From an uncultured Collinsella sp. (GTDB lineage Bacteria > Actinomycetota > Coriobacteriia > Coriobacteriales > Coriobacteriaceae), in assembly GCA_900756765.1 (NCBI GenBank), contig CAAELE010000040.1:1-20354 (forward strand): a stretch of 20,354 nucleotides of DNA. Direction: 5' to 3'. Positions 20,281 to 20,354 of this stretch are shown piece after piece. The notes below the pieces were generated by a model. It made no database searches. It saw only the letters and a program-made list of their open reading frames with translations, and had not been told where the DNA came from. How positions within the stretch are numbered: position 1 is the stretch's first letter; each line of letters opens with the position of its first letter. The position numbers were made by a program, and so were the translations under genes.

Positions 20281-20354
20281 AATGCTATACAATGTTTTTA
20301 CCATTTCTACTTATCAAAATTGATGTATTTTCTTGAAGAATAAATCCATTCATC
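20262..20354. mobile_element. AT-rich segment interrupting the NYN gene, possible insertion-sequence end
   Basis: From about 20262 the sequence changes abruptly. The 74 bases after the premature stop hold about 18 G or C, against roughly 60% elsewhere. The junction AGACTCCTGTGTAAAATG resembles, from memory, the GTGTAAAA-type ends of IS256-family elements. The window ends before any transposase would be visible, so identity is uncertain. Confidence 0.35.

Overview
The window looks like a chromosomal stretch from a high-GC Gram-positive bacterium of the Coriobacteriia, most probably Collinsella or a close relative. This is judged from the GC-rich coding style, strong AGGAGG-type ribosome binding sites, the veg-ispE pairing, the fused EcfA1-EcfA2 protein and the style of the intergenic repeats. 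The genus is an inference from memory, not a search result. Nearly every gene lies on the minus strand; the exceptions are one tRNA and one broken gene at the right edge.

Layout, left to right. (1) 68-1281: veg and ispE (isoprenoid precursor synthesis), read leftwards from a promoter at about 1349-1378. (2) 1465-7004: a leftward cell-wall and nucleotide/RNA-quality cluster, murE - HAD phosphatase - murI - rph - rdgB - dtd. Its probable promoter overlaps the T-tract of the asnB terminator. (3) 7117-8997: asnB, glutamine-dependent asparagine synthetase, as a single-gene unit. (4) 9198-9273: tRNA-Val(TAC) on the plus strand. It is followed by two copies of a 168-bp repeat that carry the tRNA 3' end, then by a 224-bp element with 32-bp terminal inverted repeats. 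(5) 9968-14853: the arginine operon argC-argJ-argB-argD, with tandem ArgR-type operator boxes upstream and a terminator-like hairpin between argC and argJ. (6) 15119-19655: a flavin unit. An FMN riboswitch leads into a RibU-type S component, a fused double ABC ATPase (EcfA1-EcfA2), EcfT and two paralogous FMN-binding split-barrel proteins. (7) 20038-20354: a NYN-domain gene that stops early where the sequence becomes very AT-rich, probably the edge of an inserted element.

How the genes work together. The arg genes convert N-acetylglutamate to N-acetylornithine and recycle the acetyl group, giving ornithine. The flavin unit appears to couple sensing of FMN to riboflavin uptake and to two likely flavin-binding proteins. 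The murE/murI pair supplies peptidoglycan stem-peptide steps, and rdgB, dtd and rph remove non-canonical nucleotides, remove D-amino acids from tRNA and mature tRNA 3' ends.

I see no CRISPR array, defence island, phage or secretion system. The less ordinary content is in the non-coding DNA (riboswitch, operators, nested hairpins, tRNA-end duplication, MITE-like and REP-like repeats) and in the flavin operon architecture.
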